Of a stretch of 64,000 bases of DNA, positions 32,901 to 34,887 are shown piece after piece. The stretch comes from Adlercreutzia agrestimuris (GTDB lineage: Bacteria > Actinomycetota > Coriobacteriia > Coriobacteriales > Eggerthellaceae). Under the pieces are notes generated by a model, which was given only the letters and a program-made list of their open reading frames with translations, made no database searches and had not been told where the DNA came from. Positions within the stretch are counted from its first letter, which is position 1. Every line of letters starts with the position of its first letter. The stretch is taken from NCBI RefSeq assembly GCF_943193125.1, contig NZ_CALPCX010000001.1:558001-622000 (forward strand). Direction: 5' to 3'. Both the position numbers and the translations under genes were made by a program.

Positions 32901-34574
32901 ATTCTTACTAATGCAGATGGTACGTATAGCTTTGATAACTTGGAGGCAACTAAGAAGATTACCGAGGAAGACGGCACCGAACGCATTGTGGTGTACGGCT
33001 ATCGCGTGAATATTCCGTCGCTGCCGAGCGGCTATAGTGTGACCAAGCAAAACGTTGGTAGCGATGTTACGGTTGACTCCGACCTCAACGAAGAGACAAC
33101 ACGCGTAGCACCTGACAGCCCAACGAATGGCTTGATCGTGCTGACCACGGTGGCACAGCCTGACGAGGACGAGAAGGTATTGGTACCGAATGGTCCTGGT
33201 GGCAAGACGTGGTCGCTGGCTGGTCTGGTTTCAAGTGACGATAATGATGCGGGCTTAGTTCCCGAGCAGGCTATGGCAATAGATGGTCACGTCTGGAATG
33301 ACCAGAACAAGAATGGCTTGCAGGATGAGGAAGAAGCTTTGTTGCCAGGCATGAAGATTCGCCTTGAGCGTCAAAGCGTCACCGAGGACTTGGAAGCTTT
33401 GCAGTGGCTTGGCTGGACATTAACTGATGGTGCATTTGGTAGCAATTTGGATAACGATGGCGAGCCGCTTGAGAAAGCAGTGCGCATTGATCCGAATGCT
33501 CCAGTTGAGGAACCGGAGGAGCCGGAAGAGCCAACAGAGCCTGAGGATCCGGATAACCCGGATAATCCTGATAATCCGGACGGGGGCGATGAAGGCACCG
33601 ATCCGATTGATCCGGACAACCCGACTGAGCCGACCGATCCGACCGATCCTAGCGAACCCACGGATCCTGCTGATCCGGATAACCCTGCTGAGGGCGAAGG
33701 TGACGAAGGCGAAGGCACCGGCGATGACGAGGCTGGTCTTGCAACACACGCAGAGGCAGATGTTGAGGGCACCAACCCGGGTGAGGACACCGAACCTTCA
33801 ACGCCTGTTGATCCTGAGGTTCCTGGTGAGCCGACTGATCCGGAAGAGCCCGGTGAACCCGGTGAGCCTGAAGAGCCTGTTGAGCCTGAAGAGCCCGAGC
33901 CTCCGCTTGAGCGCTTGGAAGACGACGGCATTCTGCACACGGGCGAGTGGGTAGAGGTTGCATCAACTACGTCAGGACTTTTGGGCGACTACAGCTTTAC
34001 TGGTTTGCCGTTGGCTGATGATGAGGGTCATGCATACCGTTATCGCATCCGCATGGATAAGCCTGACGGAACGTACTATGTGCCGATTTCGGTTGGCACT
34101 GATGACAACCTTGACAACGACTGGGCTCACTTGAATGTAATGGGCGAGATCACGCCTGAAGCATACGGTGTAACCCACGCAATGGATGCATGTCTGGTTC
34201 GCGGCAAAGAGCCGAATGCGTATGGCCAGGTATTCTCCATCAGCGCACCGCAAAATTGGACGCGCGATGAGGGTCGTGCTGTTGACTTGGGTCTGGCATA
34301 TCCTGACCCTGATGAGCCCGATCCAATCGTGCCGGAAGAACCGACGCCTGATGATCCTGATCCAGTGCCGGTTCCGCCGACGGTTGATGAGCCAGAAGAG
34401 CCCACGCCGGATGTTCCGACGCAGCTGTTGCTGAAGATGCTGCCCAAGACAGGTGACCCGCTGTGGACGTTGAAGCTGATGTTGGGCTTGGTAGCGATGG
34501 TAGCAGGAGTGGTTGCGCTTGTTGCTTATCGTCGTAAGAAGCGTCGCGAGGACGAAGAGGCTGAGCTTGCATAA
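5934..34574 (+). CDS. Giant LPXTG-anchored surface protein of 9546 residues
   Basis: A single uninterrupted frame of 28.6 kb. The start at 5934 is chosen for a full Shine-Dalgarno AGGAGGTG (5920-5927) 6 nt upstream; earlier in-frame ATGs lack a comparable site. Order: long signal peptide ending near VQAAQA; Ala/Asp/Glu-rich stretch (nt about 6120-6400); two related modules of about 550 residues (6600-9500); three tandem modules of about 215 residues (10362-12277) with weaker copies onward; a long region with DUF11/adhesin-like beta segments (to about 27300); nine SdrD-B-like domains with DxNxDG calcium-loop motifs (27300-33400) joined by Asp/Glu/Pro/Gly-rich linkers; LPKTGD, hydrophobic helix and RRKKRR tail. 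It should be secreted by Sec and linked to the wall by sortase, projecting far from the cell. An adhesion or biofilm role is inferred; the ligand is unknown. Confidence 0.93.
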   Translation: MHSSSNHAANHENNFVTGGELSSTSFRDKLWVRTLSCVLSVLLAVTMFDLSGISPLVQAAQAANTTNEQSVDTSAEGTRDEQASQDAASSDDKADSDNNAVAEDDDAKQDGQDEGASTDADADDASDQDATNEADQNTDVSTEGEADEPEENIVGVADVQALELEASALDSLLPQNLTAAAQVLPTPAQSTDKADIASRTNPLLATWGVPYTQSGGYLVGENRMPSRYELGNLGELLEGGYLGGTSDQDAFCLTLDIPYLFDVGEEALGTTLSQEEWRLRTARAVLAKEATAQDSAEGIAAAAREKAKDEALVKDAPRVALFAEDELPDWSVWVKHGDAYQKATKEDLQLGVTGHVILRYEGGTNEAHDNGKLDADAVAPEFELGFVGTVSDNNVIKVAYGVEAYTFTDREGTVERGNGLRTTLGSLILSTDTTKAVAEMTLSATTLSPMIERDGEGMGYATALATYRVPEKMLPAQSIALAATFNADWRGIGGLTLEDLMAFRSTDEGAQANCDEAGVIDTSQQTREDNQFVGVAGEGGLLVFDVTDLTDAQIAALDPTDAQTFADAGLEPLSYYVTEDAQARVSLTEGAGRVEQNAQRTLYIAVPYREDAVELYDENDAKAIAPQHAEADYEPVFATFDLQASVLENNAPVLLTERADVAFEFEAQPYVETPTLPGVGDLDNITTVVPETNLPSIPSSDDEQASDTDDEDDNTDDAADFVVGVEPGNVNLSAGRPLFANRSLINPLDAGISTHATIDFSQAINPFITLNSENEAIPGAVDTYLIKGTGDPTFVTLDATFPFKSGWLGTQQSPAILYFNVPYLYFDKNGAVASCYTKTDYDKAMKDNEAFNNANSPIKLVAKPPSNLFVYWELVNEAGTIIRSQEQFNRLYPEGTLTGSYKLRYRGGSADFRMGTEFQRPQFEISFVGAIPENTGATIQIGGEVHNYTPQGGTTEYGNLVIPAGDRTGGVTSSRSMTFIKTNLEWNTTVTNLWRPALWDKYNYMVYKVETTNTSSSVDTLVDLLDYSFMVTNDSRGGGGVRQEDIMTWNANGTPNNNFSPDYPGELIGKPNQGGILIYDATDWTDDIWETIDIDKFSNAEELGLKPLSYFTGGMDGRFSFKIPSERGGKLTPDAYDEDGNLIADNHDHFTMVIAVPYTTNIQPFTMGGKKVYPYVDFATSSTVYFGGRGLNGYSWTKQLSNSDTFVEPVNNVEVTKEAYNYNAKRWMGTGQDAYDRVGYLSSYRLRNLKVTGNMPISGQDLDVPYGATLDDDLPASWEPVSIDFRIEKELPDPDDPYPDNRSVDDIMRDWLYLDGGLVQFEATNARGQKSWVTLSAAPVKIDSGVNGNTEYAVWRVGGATAANGIAAQLEQQGVSAKPRNSLIAKPVLTFTGNMRFLMAKEIHQNQTMPGEITVNGIMRAPSSDGVSGRFTNSVQPFFGRKQWAVPVGNDGNKYYSSKQTGAESQAHLVAIGPVVPTVQAYSYDKLGQIWSPLNGTVNAPLNNPRNGYVFNLSNPNPSMIEPGTFSTSAVKFDTSNGVRGFEAEYVMVSAGLLAKSDITELRLYSYQTGSSSPQIRLSASDLTRYLVDASGSTPAGGTFDPSLEGNILIPTSILGKDRLFLRLEVDFDTFEGGVATAPNATDAFVALHGLSSFTGEQPITGTFTTKYSGSNVQRSSNATAKLSVLPARPYVDAAPIETAYNPPFGGRGSTYEVPLGQLEQGWLFHLGDTTSTKIEPGKFSTTPITAHVHNGALRGFNTQSVTMSKDLFTKAEVTSLTLYYTDVAGNVSSVTLNHDTTVGADEFAPYLVDTAGKTAAGGTYDPSMEGSYIFPSSVWGDEYFSHLEFSFDTFAGDTAVVRGGGSYVAIYGASTEVGTHSVTGKLETQYGDPPMEQSGSSTATLRVLNADPLVQAYAFDKRGASMSAVNSGVSAPLAMNRSGYVFRLLNRNNATFKPGLFSTGNIPFENDENGNPKGFETSHVVISRKYLEDATINKVELYSLDPANSPVTLTRKDLDQYIVKSTDTALIDKYGADSIGCAVIPASVWGNYYFQRIVIDFEDMGEEKATTLADDVYVALFGTPTLVGTRTASATLQSTHGTLDKSSTGTSWLNVTTINPKIGVNSYWTKDNGAQNDGENTMVPYRWGENTAHEAVWFRYYLQNDTESSADEVAFDMVMDELSYNAKGNLRGFVATELRIPGFSEDPDNAGAYIHTSGKIDGIEIYDIDDNKVADIDMATLASTYLDKTTGQLSLPLDKLKNVADVKRIRLRYATLNPFVKDDKTLYTYVYGKVETHGAWVNRDSGYNWTHALYNQHYTRSTANFTPLNDNYGSSVSRTANYRLHIGWFAWASSSNAFKAAASLPTTTTDTKAARVEVGIDQDNVGYDFAIRNNTDSRSDENTITFNVDSVSNKEVAPGVAVHGYKAKTFTFDEALTKMGTNADGTSTFKQLAFSFMNPLTGTTSATPDVVIALADLAKYQQADGTYKFDLESGVFAPFATSHLANVVASYDTIDPWYEGITLHASTRGVSDWYDTASPLYVHGPDVNGNYTNSNPNPVTYLRLTMVGRQTGPEDGSATTSQYPELSVPRPGLHVRTHAQYVEVTEGNQGNIVGNDDNARTHLAVPYDRDFVMWAEFWNSSGYSTLDDVDMDTSLYLARETGIITDQGGATTTAWTGFHTTKVTITNDLITKYENPGNIMLYGAADSDTTTSLKATLTPVKDVSGEVTGWKAPDGSVINREANGNMVITEAQMRSWGIHHLSRFNLYSWKDMNRAGSQNVNAQRVIFDGFADAALGSERVFITATGTNHLRGIRENLPSDHNHQYQVSRKDDTCILMSKMFFDATSRAAYNDGGANRFDKWSYTTDPCHRHYWYVGTEPDTRLDVGYKTQASFTFDFRQNNNNSIESACHLDQSYVNYQTLDGRTYNTAANLEVVQSIPSDNFDAYYVRVHRYALNYLNSITVYYGDGTSFTIDKATIQMAGLNSVETDSAGNSQFMRLNLLYKENGQHKPNFDTTAAGKQYAYKDAFSAYDQANEPLVGDRVTTIVYNLDINQAQYAADAADGSKRANQTDFGTWYNYANPAVDSFEVTGRLYRPKEDIYCTTNVKMRIGGEHSATKRPGAVAVQRYDSGDSHDDHRSIFGYQDYHDTHGYYHSHEAHKMRHLMTSARMSARESAVFTRKGVHENFTEGNDGDESLRFASDQHYSVSFYRLYEPYGYSGGWEVDEFSGKISFADQAILRDTMPVCEPDPELQYYGFLSTGMQMINRTNGEDLLPHVKKVVFNLRKYTLNADGKTYSTSTRQVTLDRAQLGIDTAIANNTGVYIYFERPNEDPATELQNYGLNKCVKLALDENEFVVNYDIVMQNFGGDIDHTKETGRGYTPNRNMGNADRDVYVYGRPYTYKNQKPTTLADSTNTSFTYGHNYLTGLYDDENPTVLNWGNYYNEHSTDQAYMMGYLIPYGYNTSIQRYNNDSSIGSLVDYATNNLTPASETFEVRFQNISDRNPGKDDQYRASHISAVGLQTTTSSYFRMQHVYVPRELVPGDAQSDPDWMLLKKFTFTFNGQTVSVDWKDLVATGVVSAEPLTTGKYVGCYEVDLERYLREQLVAGNITLRTYTAVSATNMIDGFAPDIATVNLTYVDTRIATLALEFESPNAQRAKPETMLDSGQWLAADRNNTSGNGRNFAFAYDGVYADRTVDDFKNATATTATDLNAGNWNETSTPSFGKQGQAFSQITSTETLSIVPNSIKTKDPNHNVLTGNSLDWYAQDYLNHRLASMETSMVRGKTVNLNGTNTKIFAYDADDTDISSPFSFDPDSNAVQTGVPDGGLYAGDYIEYTLYVGAQAGSALPLEHVDARFQVPRGQRIVGWEVAKAQDADGKWYERNTTGYDVIAQIGNADLTVMRDAPQQVDMSRVDNPAHATDPTEPETIEEYNNNRALVFNIGQDKWDENGKITDPETRQFAAGEGVYIRVITQMTSELGSDAYDAAENSPFTNDSPVYQDARLQADFYAVSAPMHGFLQYRIPGGGDNNHDVFVTQADGGLEHVQYWRGMTSACGKTQFGAHDYSFVRFYNHGYDRVRGGDNHRDDTTVAINFTGVDRYGNLPRTDGETAQYTVRGIKNPTFHTTDITVTARFYDSQGRQVFEMTDTPKLANGTSSVRKDANGKPIDLCYPSTLPDSVNLNGTGAANQRPDIFIEYYDSKAMKQDGTMGDWVDYKTLMANNAARPQEPSDEGYYENANPFRTVMAIRWTYYDVPATATASNTNTAFALDDVALVGVGRYQNVRTNGELDESWQSAQGFPIDVAYTHRHHEQTALDFYNATTDADAGGLVRGDAVEHGVIKTKQDENNSTTLRVYRRTPVIRFQNQVFQTESQVEATNARTWDAAQKTGYIPGEQFWYKDTLWNLPKGTNGAMDIEGEIYNPVFYERIPVDYLKAADGSTIDAAYLEAHLQGNVRWLDKDGNDVSADRLRGMKLQVTQVPYSEAPQYASDFGGMMNYTSTQMGYTNTRRGKPFADMNPTASGVSEQTEFALFRIEWVADPSADVSGSVVPPGREEVSPVDLVVPGTTCVEVGDTIELWFDVTAAIDGLPQVYNMLSAQKSGTAGKEPAYFPRVGEYWTDYEYQYYNDWAGASGANPFGAANYGFSGLVNVEGALRLSTEGVLMDMDSLLHESAFTADRPKNTDRWEMFDGSLSFIPGSQDNVDGSYTYNNRGNAGNLGVYLDEDVKTSRFVQYIRYTPVRPAGAAELVANDLPQDVYFVTYQNYANNYNFGNTWGRDYYRYVTKPRTMGELKSTVDENGVTRQTRWGSTTPLVWSQTRLHLQKAWLATSSEMVPDASTNNYMAQRQYLNGRDATKWWYESNYYGNNVAACIYRDHRGVIYGQYNSTLEYNQDYTSRLQAYNYGDRNVDGVEFTYIMPRGTEPKLDADGNVQVSAGVLANVGGPSGYGATPTTSDSYAAIDPDLIDVEIIQTPYGPYQGYDAPSDSQNPADWRNGLQIANTTNGDKSSDVTTSTYTSITSASTSNQTQDYVESSQPWVLKITVRQSLGKWFGRNIDGTPDDAATLVNSADPDTYSGMAGYKIRVDIASHVFANNLSSMWYDRVLTRPVDTREVSGADTSAGELPSKSSAYYQVYDLDHYEGREVTENRGHTGAYSMDLQPFGMDYKWMLREWHAGNYGRENLDHRYDLAYGSPSMPSVNGRTVLNNTVQATSSTPAGVKVADSDTVNWNLAYKGEGSTTADGGAIYAQTGTRAQQRTPFVRVWNSIGADGVSEDASSYYLESEGDRRQLNVHIENRYWWNDLALDVNHINRNDYNSWGYNEIHNHTYAINGGSMGTLVMPTVTVVLPENIVPVHHATGKPYDMKPDVEQAMDVADWNVVYADDAKASSREKLSDAHNESDTQKTADFDATVTYEKVTAESGDTDYRFVVRFTANGTYTNGDVANEQRIRTNEMDTFKLEIMSLGESRQNDNEGNRLETTRSYENIRTFVSSKMGGFQYITDDQIANNPYTVGSRAAYRHIGGAADDQRLDARKTYLATYRSGYSEYWNTNEHITSSYDQIAQWQREGHTFYMAGVIPYDYIDDGTATMDRVQNNWLPGYQRRYSETDGGLDDVNNTLFNAGLNVEDYRFRPSLALTAQSTYGLNENNAVRTVEKFARNDTGETASRVDGGVVSTLKLRTKYPNVISGYEVEIGQGDNGSQPTATGTGATRVKNSNGTYSYQVLDNDGGKTGAASKSLEYGDAVWFASSIYNVKAPTSTNPAGYYNGMNVVARAGSVKHARQVYALHLPKQVTFYNDQPLTTENCDDYVGDDYQFLVEWTHTPRGSTTPIKETFTPKELIEQGWTVNFLTQPDYSANNFTDGDYGKPDADDPLDVVPAGAALKSKSHEGEVVVIEIAPPDDATDEEFERYDSMIEAFWEGVRCDGYFGVGDVMTVKIKTRIDNLGSEDSALDDAKTNYEEALKQIRTWDGGTSQAYLTLHDMKMAWLDPDCPVAERPDQWTGKGWTHVYEDTDAAGNVTRREVSKPTRNAAAGPTSPLYNFVSQDISRFVLANKVLDGPSSVNSSTGEIIPEKDFDLDGNLTDVFEYAETGYFKVRRPNASVRADTAAQRRVLFSDDFGVALADDSHQGGENQFYVTQAINTGAAVNSFMVDWQVPYWATAEGSVYDAPFNDQNTPVIRTRPYVDRINSGVWEIPGATWSDYVDAEGNPCDASTEGARKAPGATPTNDKAEDETKLRVFVMARVVDCTPTSRTSVYHEQNGAELQEFENYALPGSDADRDYYFGEDDTLDFNTADGTTGTWRIVGSQDGYAVSDKTNAVIDVSNIYLSGYNDIRQIRWVVKAVEPGLTGWDALANDKAAYDTPIPTGFRLDVDAMPYDASTAETRAATAGKQEAYEVDPDQFNTGWEWDKDENGRYVYDEKGNHVTIAKTVMPETLTDNAAGVLIHSRTLEDFNTARDLGITSPLLKDGSTTRAVAANAAAHMNHYATVSLRYDDTKFAEPQRSRAGFYRDAEYPTLRINMEQAYFTGNSATSFEWVVGKPSIDVATSRMMRYSITLTNLSGDQLKSLGMPTDFTDYCSNPDISMIFPFIEGFGAAATLSPKDFQYIPYSQSQSTDCELNINYKNEAIQEFVPDLDENGNPMYDPDTGEPLGYWTVADGGYATPINHVKPMWTYHIEQQDATFQTTQILNNHELLLTDPKVGGSLTTQDKLGDVNSGMNRKFMNWQFTGIEDEEGHAMRGSLGMGQAIVIELMMPIRSDASSSIGQSLMTSTGYIHKSGNYDPYVPVIQGNDKISFVLDERDANLDSNTNQMMLKEELEAAGFASNITQDQSKYSSSIINTMYTRNVNGPVAVPEGTNYTYMAQADNPGASQLVAKNYVHTVLLDMLPHEGDTQVYFNSVDSEDNQIGIPRDSRWNGWINDLDSIKLTTMDPQDAKNPGGRVLAADEATIWVGPIKKVSNDKFIPLPESEMPTMYNKGRDDEKTTWMNERRSNPALLYQDNFVRLNELKTYVAAHPDEGEKLKKSIRGIWAQVEKDSIILPCQGYIRLTYDLHAPLNLPKYLGTTTGDANFDMNLEEESNNEELAARLASVSQWNSFLQRINTAGNSAANDAGARMQENKQAGAFIDAPDERGYLGDYVWIDYNWDMLQNETDGPVVKDALGRETTYHKADNGRFILSTDKTIDKTTGEWTGLYGDGNVTSDLFRDLDFDGVPDDPGVNGVTVELLNAYGLPCNRDGQVVRYMENINAAGESRWVLCDDRTGEPVLNAAGGYINADAGAPATYVTESDYFDNKGYWILSNLLPGQYKLRFTFPKAYANYSVTTKSIGPDDARNPMEITYVDDDPATPDVDETALVAVTTNPIDVKAVNYDAEYFKKTEDPFSNPDPTHEIYDARATSYDVGISRPITYAGVVYRDDRYDQRDPVTNEYAEIDPELIDGYLDYQSDPSNTGTAPTTQREQRLANMRVSVYQYDPITGTISDAPIMDANGDVAETLTDESGEFKFRLRPGYTYLIRCVDAVGTRLIKPTPYLWSKDPLAGPATDTGVWDNDLRSAGGIGETYPFEAVVPVDEDGHAVYEQGEEWRGYKVYRKLALGYVDGTKGYLGNYVWNDLNYNGVQDLLEPGIEGVTVTLEQYWWNPKAGTSGAWQLVPNQEYLTQTTNNAGQYVFKGLRTYVPDPLDPDPNKLDEDKEKFVAGYRLRIDRKTLAGLTTTWGTTLRNSAYDADGEDDENDSDLRSTELAGPSTVTPGETEFTHYFNESNAGLKADLDTGIGPNSMIVLAGPATEDSQANDLKTIKISPAVSYTYDLNNAQRYEMWDAGLVEVPEAEVTGRVWHDANYDGLQATEEVTDEESGETTEGWAASEPGMPGECVIMTQWYFNPAEINTDGSHWFQNTNFGADLRTTGKVPDSYISGDGSEVDPLLVPGEIGVLTDEDGAYSFKNLPTAYTSDEGAQYLAAYRVRLANIHVDRAADTGADEDVHWLLTRSHVTGEDGVEASLAIDSDVLDNDTLALVNADYVGKAGVNRPIDGQIILAAKAKTVRADQASQVDVPGPQAMPTDATGAMVTYDWLTVRNRDAKGNAVVAGGDAGQLPPPRNSIVGVIWNDVNNDGIQDKDEDGKPIAPELGINGLRVTLERYVPDPNDEDGDGDGWKHDPNWYTDWTNDPDYDPATDPADPWEAYKQNPQKGIGSDAAGHSQETHQDNNADGIWVNGVYRFDDLPSQAIDEATGESIVYAYRVRITSSDDIRRTYLIAKYQQGTEWKDDSDLRYVDAYLMNVDEGREYDVLLDGATKSSFNANIVEYAPSNNPNQTGSTMGQRLNMATNKAKAIMGHAAALNYEYDLGAGNDRAWNDGGALEPPTARLGGYVWRDDDYDGIMDEGEDGLANVKVRIQRWFYEDGAWVRGGSDEVMTDENGYYERIEPAVVRGATDVNITCLAGYTIEVVHDEANGGVGNVPPTQYEQTDPDNPEADADGVNSKVLRMSTNPKGLYTNGDHAVRWSVENSVGTNGIRTLDGRIILAGIADKDTPSQYSIRGFDVTESADEIRMHAGFGPFHNSDIVGVIWNDADYDGIREHVTSLDEKGEVIPDPRGKEKGIAGLRVALTQYHLIDGQWVQNLDFGSGQTPDEGVEPSSMIVKSNADGIYRFTDLPGYVQVGVDDYSIVAYRVRLLDSPVGAVVTKHHTHLATIRTDSDLVSEDDNGVEFALGEQYKDTFNNTLRDDGFVILAREKHETHHSLYEVTLGGITYDPIGPAFEERGGDAGFRLPPGTHIAGRVWSDNDRDGIEGANEAGIGGVKVELTRYWFDGELDENGKPTGTGTWVYDDAFVVEEPIEPKPGEPTDPEDPSDPSEPSDPTEPSEPTDPSDPSEPVDPSDPDNPSEGDGTEGEGTEGGDAEGEGTEGDGTEGDAGDGEIVAFAEGDTEGGEGTDPTDPSEPTDPADPDNPAEGEGDEGNEGNEGDEGDEGGEDDSDNPDEPVDPDTPTEPVPDMRVVPVSILTNADGTYSFDNLEATKKITEEDGTERIVVYGYRVNIPSLPSGYSVTKQNVGSDVTVDSDLNEETTRVAPDSPTNGLIVLTTVAQPDEDEKVLVPNGPGGKTWSLAGLVSSDDNDAGLVPEQAMAIDGHVWNDQNKNGLQDEEEALLPGMKIRLERQSVTEDLEALQWLGWTLTDGAFGSNLDNDGEPLEKAVRIDPNAPVEEPEEPEEPTEPEDPDNPDNPDNPDGGDEGTDPIDPDNPTEPTDPTDPSEPTDPADPDNPAEGEGDEGEGTGDDEAGLATHAEADVEGTNPGEDTEPSTPVDPEVPGEPTDPEEPGEPGEPEEPVEPEEPEPPLERLEDDGILHTGEWVEVASTTSGLLGDYSFTGLPLADDEGHAYRYRIRMDKPDGTYYVPISVGTDDNLDNDWAHLNVMGEITPEAYGVTHAMDACLVRGKEPNAYGQVFSISAPQNWTRDEGRAVDLGLAYPDPDEPDPIVPEEPTPDDPDPVPVPPTVDEPEEPTPDVPTQLLLKMLPKTGDPLWTLKLMLGLVAMVAGVVALVAYRRKKRREDEEAELA
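6600..9500 (+). repeat. Two divergent copies of a large N-terminal module in the giant protein
   Basis: At the protein level the first part is duplicated. Matching landmarks are LDIPYLFD (about nt 6700) and FNVPYLYF (about 8391); GHVILRYEGG and GSYKLRYRGG; FELGFVGTVS and FEISFVGAIP; GGLLVFDVTDLTD and GGILIYDATDWTD; LEPLSYYV (about 7643) and LKPLSYFT (about 9249); TLYIAVPYRE and TMVIAVPYTT. The spacing is about 1.6-1.7 kb. The order of landmarks is conserved while the DNA has diverged, so the duplication is old. Confidence 0.75.
10362..12277 (+). repeat. Three tandem modules of about 215 residues in the giant protein
   Basis: Units begin at PTVQAYSYDK (10362), PYVDAAPIET (11001) and PLVQAYAFDK (11658), so the periods are 639 and 657 nt. 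Each contains a GYVF/GWLF strand, a xxPGxFST loop, RGFxT/RGFEAEYV, a LxLYS/LTLYY strand, xYLVD, GTxDPSxEG, I.P.S.WG, then FDTF. Degenerate versions continue downstream, for example LRGFVATELRI with ADIDMATLASTYLD (about 12490-12660). Confidence 0.8.
27300..33400 (+). repeat. Array of nine SdrD-B/Cna-B-like domains in the giant protein
   Basis: Each unit opens with a [YV]-[VI]-[WY]-x-D strand. Openings: GYLGDYVWIDYN (about 27311), YAGVVYRDDRYD (28140), GYLGNYVWNDLNYNG (28718), EVTGRVWHDANYDG (29396), SIVGVIWNDVNNDG (30207), LGGYVWRDDDYDG (31005), DIVGVIWNDADYDG (31590), HIAGRVWSDNDRDG (32226), AIDGHVWNDQNKNG (33275). Seven carry a DxNxDG-like loop typical of calcium-binding SdrB modules, followed by a TxxDGxYxFxxL strand pair. 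The last two are interrupted by acidic, proline-rich inserts. Confidence 0.85.
32703..33700 (+). repeat. 62-bp perfect direct repeat in the Asp/Glu/Pro-rich linkers
   Basis: Bases 32703-32764 and 33639-33700 are identical, then one mismatch is followed by nine further shared bases. They encode DPSEPTDPADPDNPAEGEG. The offset is 936 nt, a multiple of three, so recombination between the copies would delete or duplicate 312 residues in frame. Confidence 0.9.
34440..34457 (+). other. Sortase signal LPKTGD of the giant protein
   Basis: LPKTGD is followed by a hydrophobic stretch (LKLMLGLVAMVAGVVALVAY) and a basic tail RRKKRR, the classic cell-wall sorting signal. Confidence 0.95.
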
Positions 34575-34642
34575 GGTAACTCAACCGAGAGTTCTGAGTT
34601 TGCTTTAACGTAGCATGTAGGAGCAGAAAAGATTGATTAAGG

Positions 34643-34675
34643 AATCGGGTGTCGCACAAGCGGCACCCGATTTTT
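34643..34675 (+). terminator. Intrinsic terminator of the giant gene
   Basis: The stem AATCGGGTG/CACCCGATT, lengthened by further GC pairs across one mismatch (loop ACAA), is followed by TTTTT. It lies 68 nt after the stop codon. The arm TCGGGTG also occurs in the leader hairpin at 5632. Confidence 0.9.
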
Positions 34676-34887
34676 GTGCATTGCTTTATGGTGCGTATTC
34701 TCCAGAGCCGCGCATTGCCGCAGGGTCACTGAGCGGACGCTTATGTTTTTACATCATGCTGACCCTAAGCTGTTTCACGAGATGCAAACAGTTACATAAC
34801 CAAACTAAGAGCCAACAAGCGCACGATTTTTTCGTACCTATACTGAAGCTTGAACATAAGATGTGTAACTATAAGGCAAGGGCTCTT
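34676..34887 (+). promoter_or_regulatory. Intergenic region with a possible -10 element
   Basis: TATACT (34839-34844) would place a start near 34851, 37 nt before the gene at 34888. No good -35 lies at the proper distance. I see nothing else in this stretch. Confidence 0.3.

Noticed and set aside
32381..32986. Long minus-strand frames opposite the Asp/Glu/Pro-rich linkers (also 33371-33940)
   Set aside because: They are Ser/Gly/Pro-rich antisense products of the GA-rich linker DNA, with no ribosome-binding site or recognisable domain.
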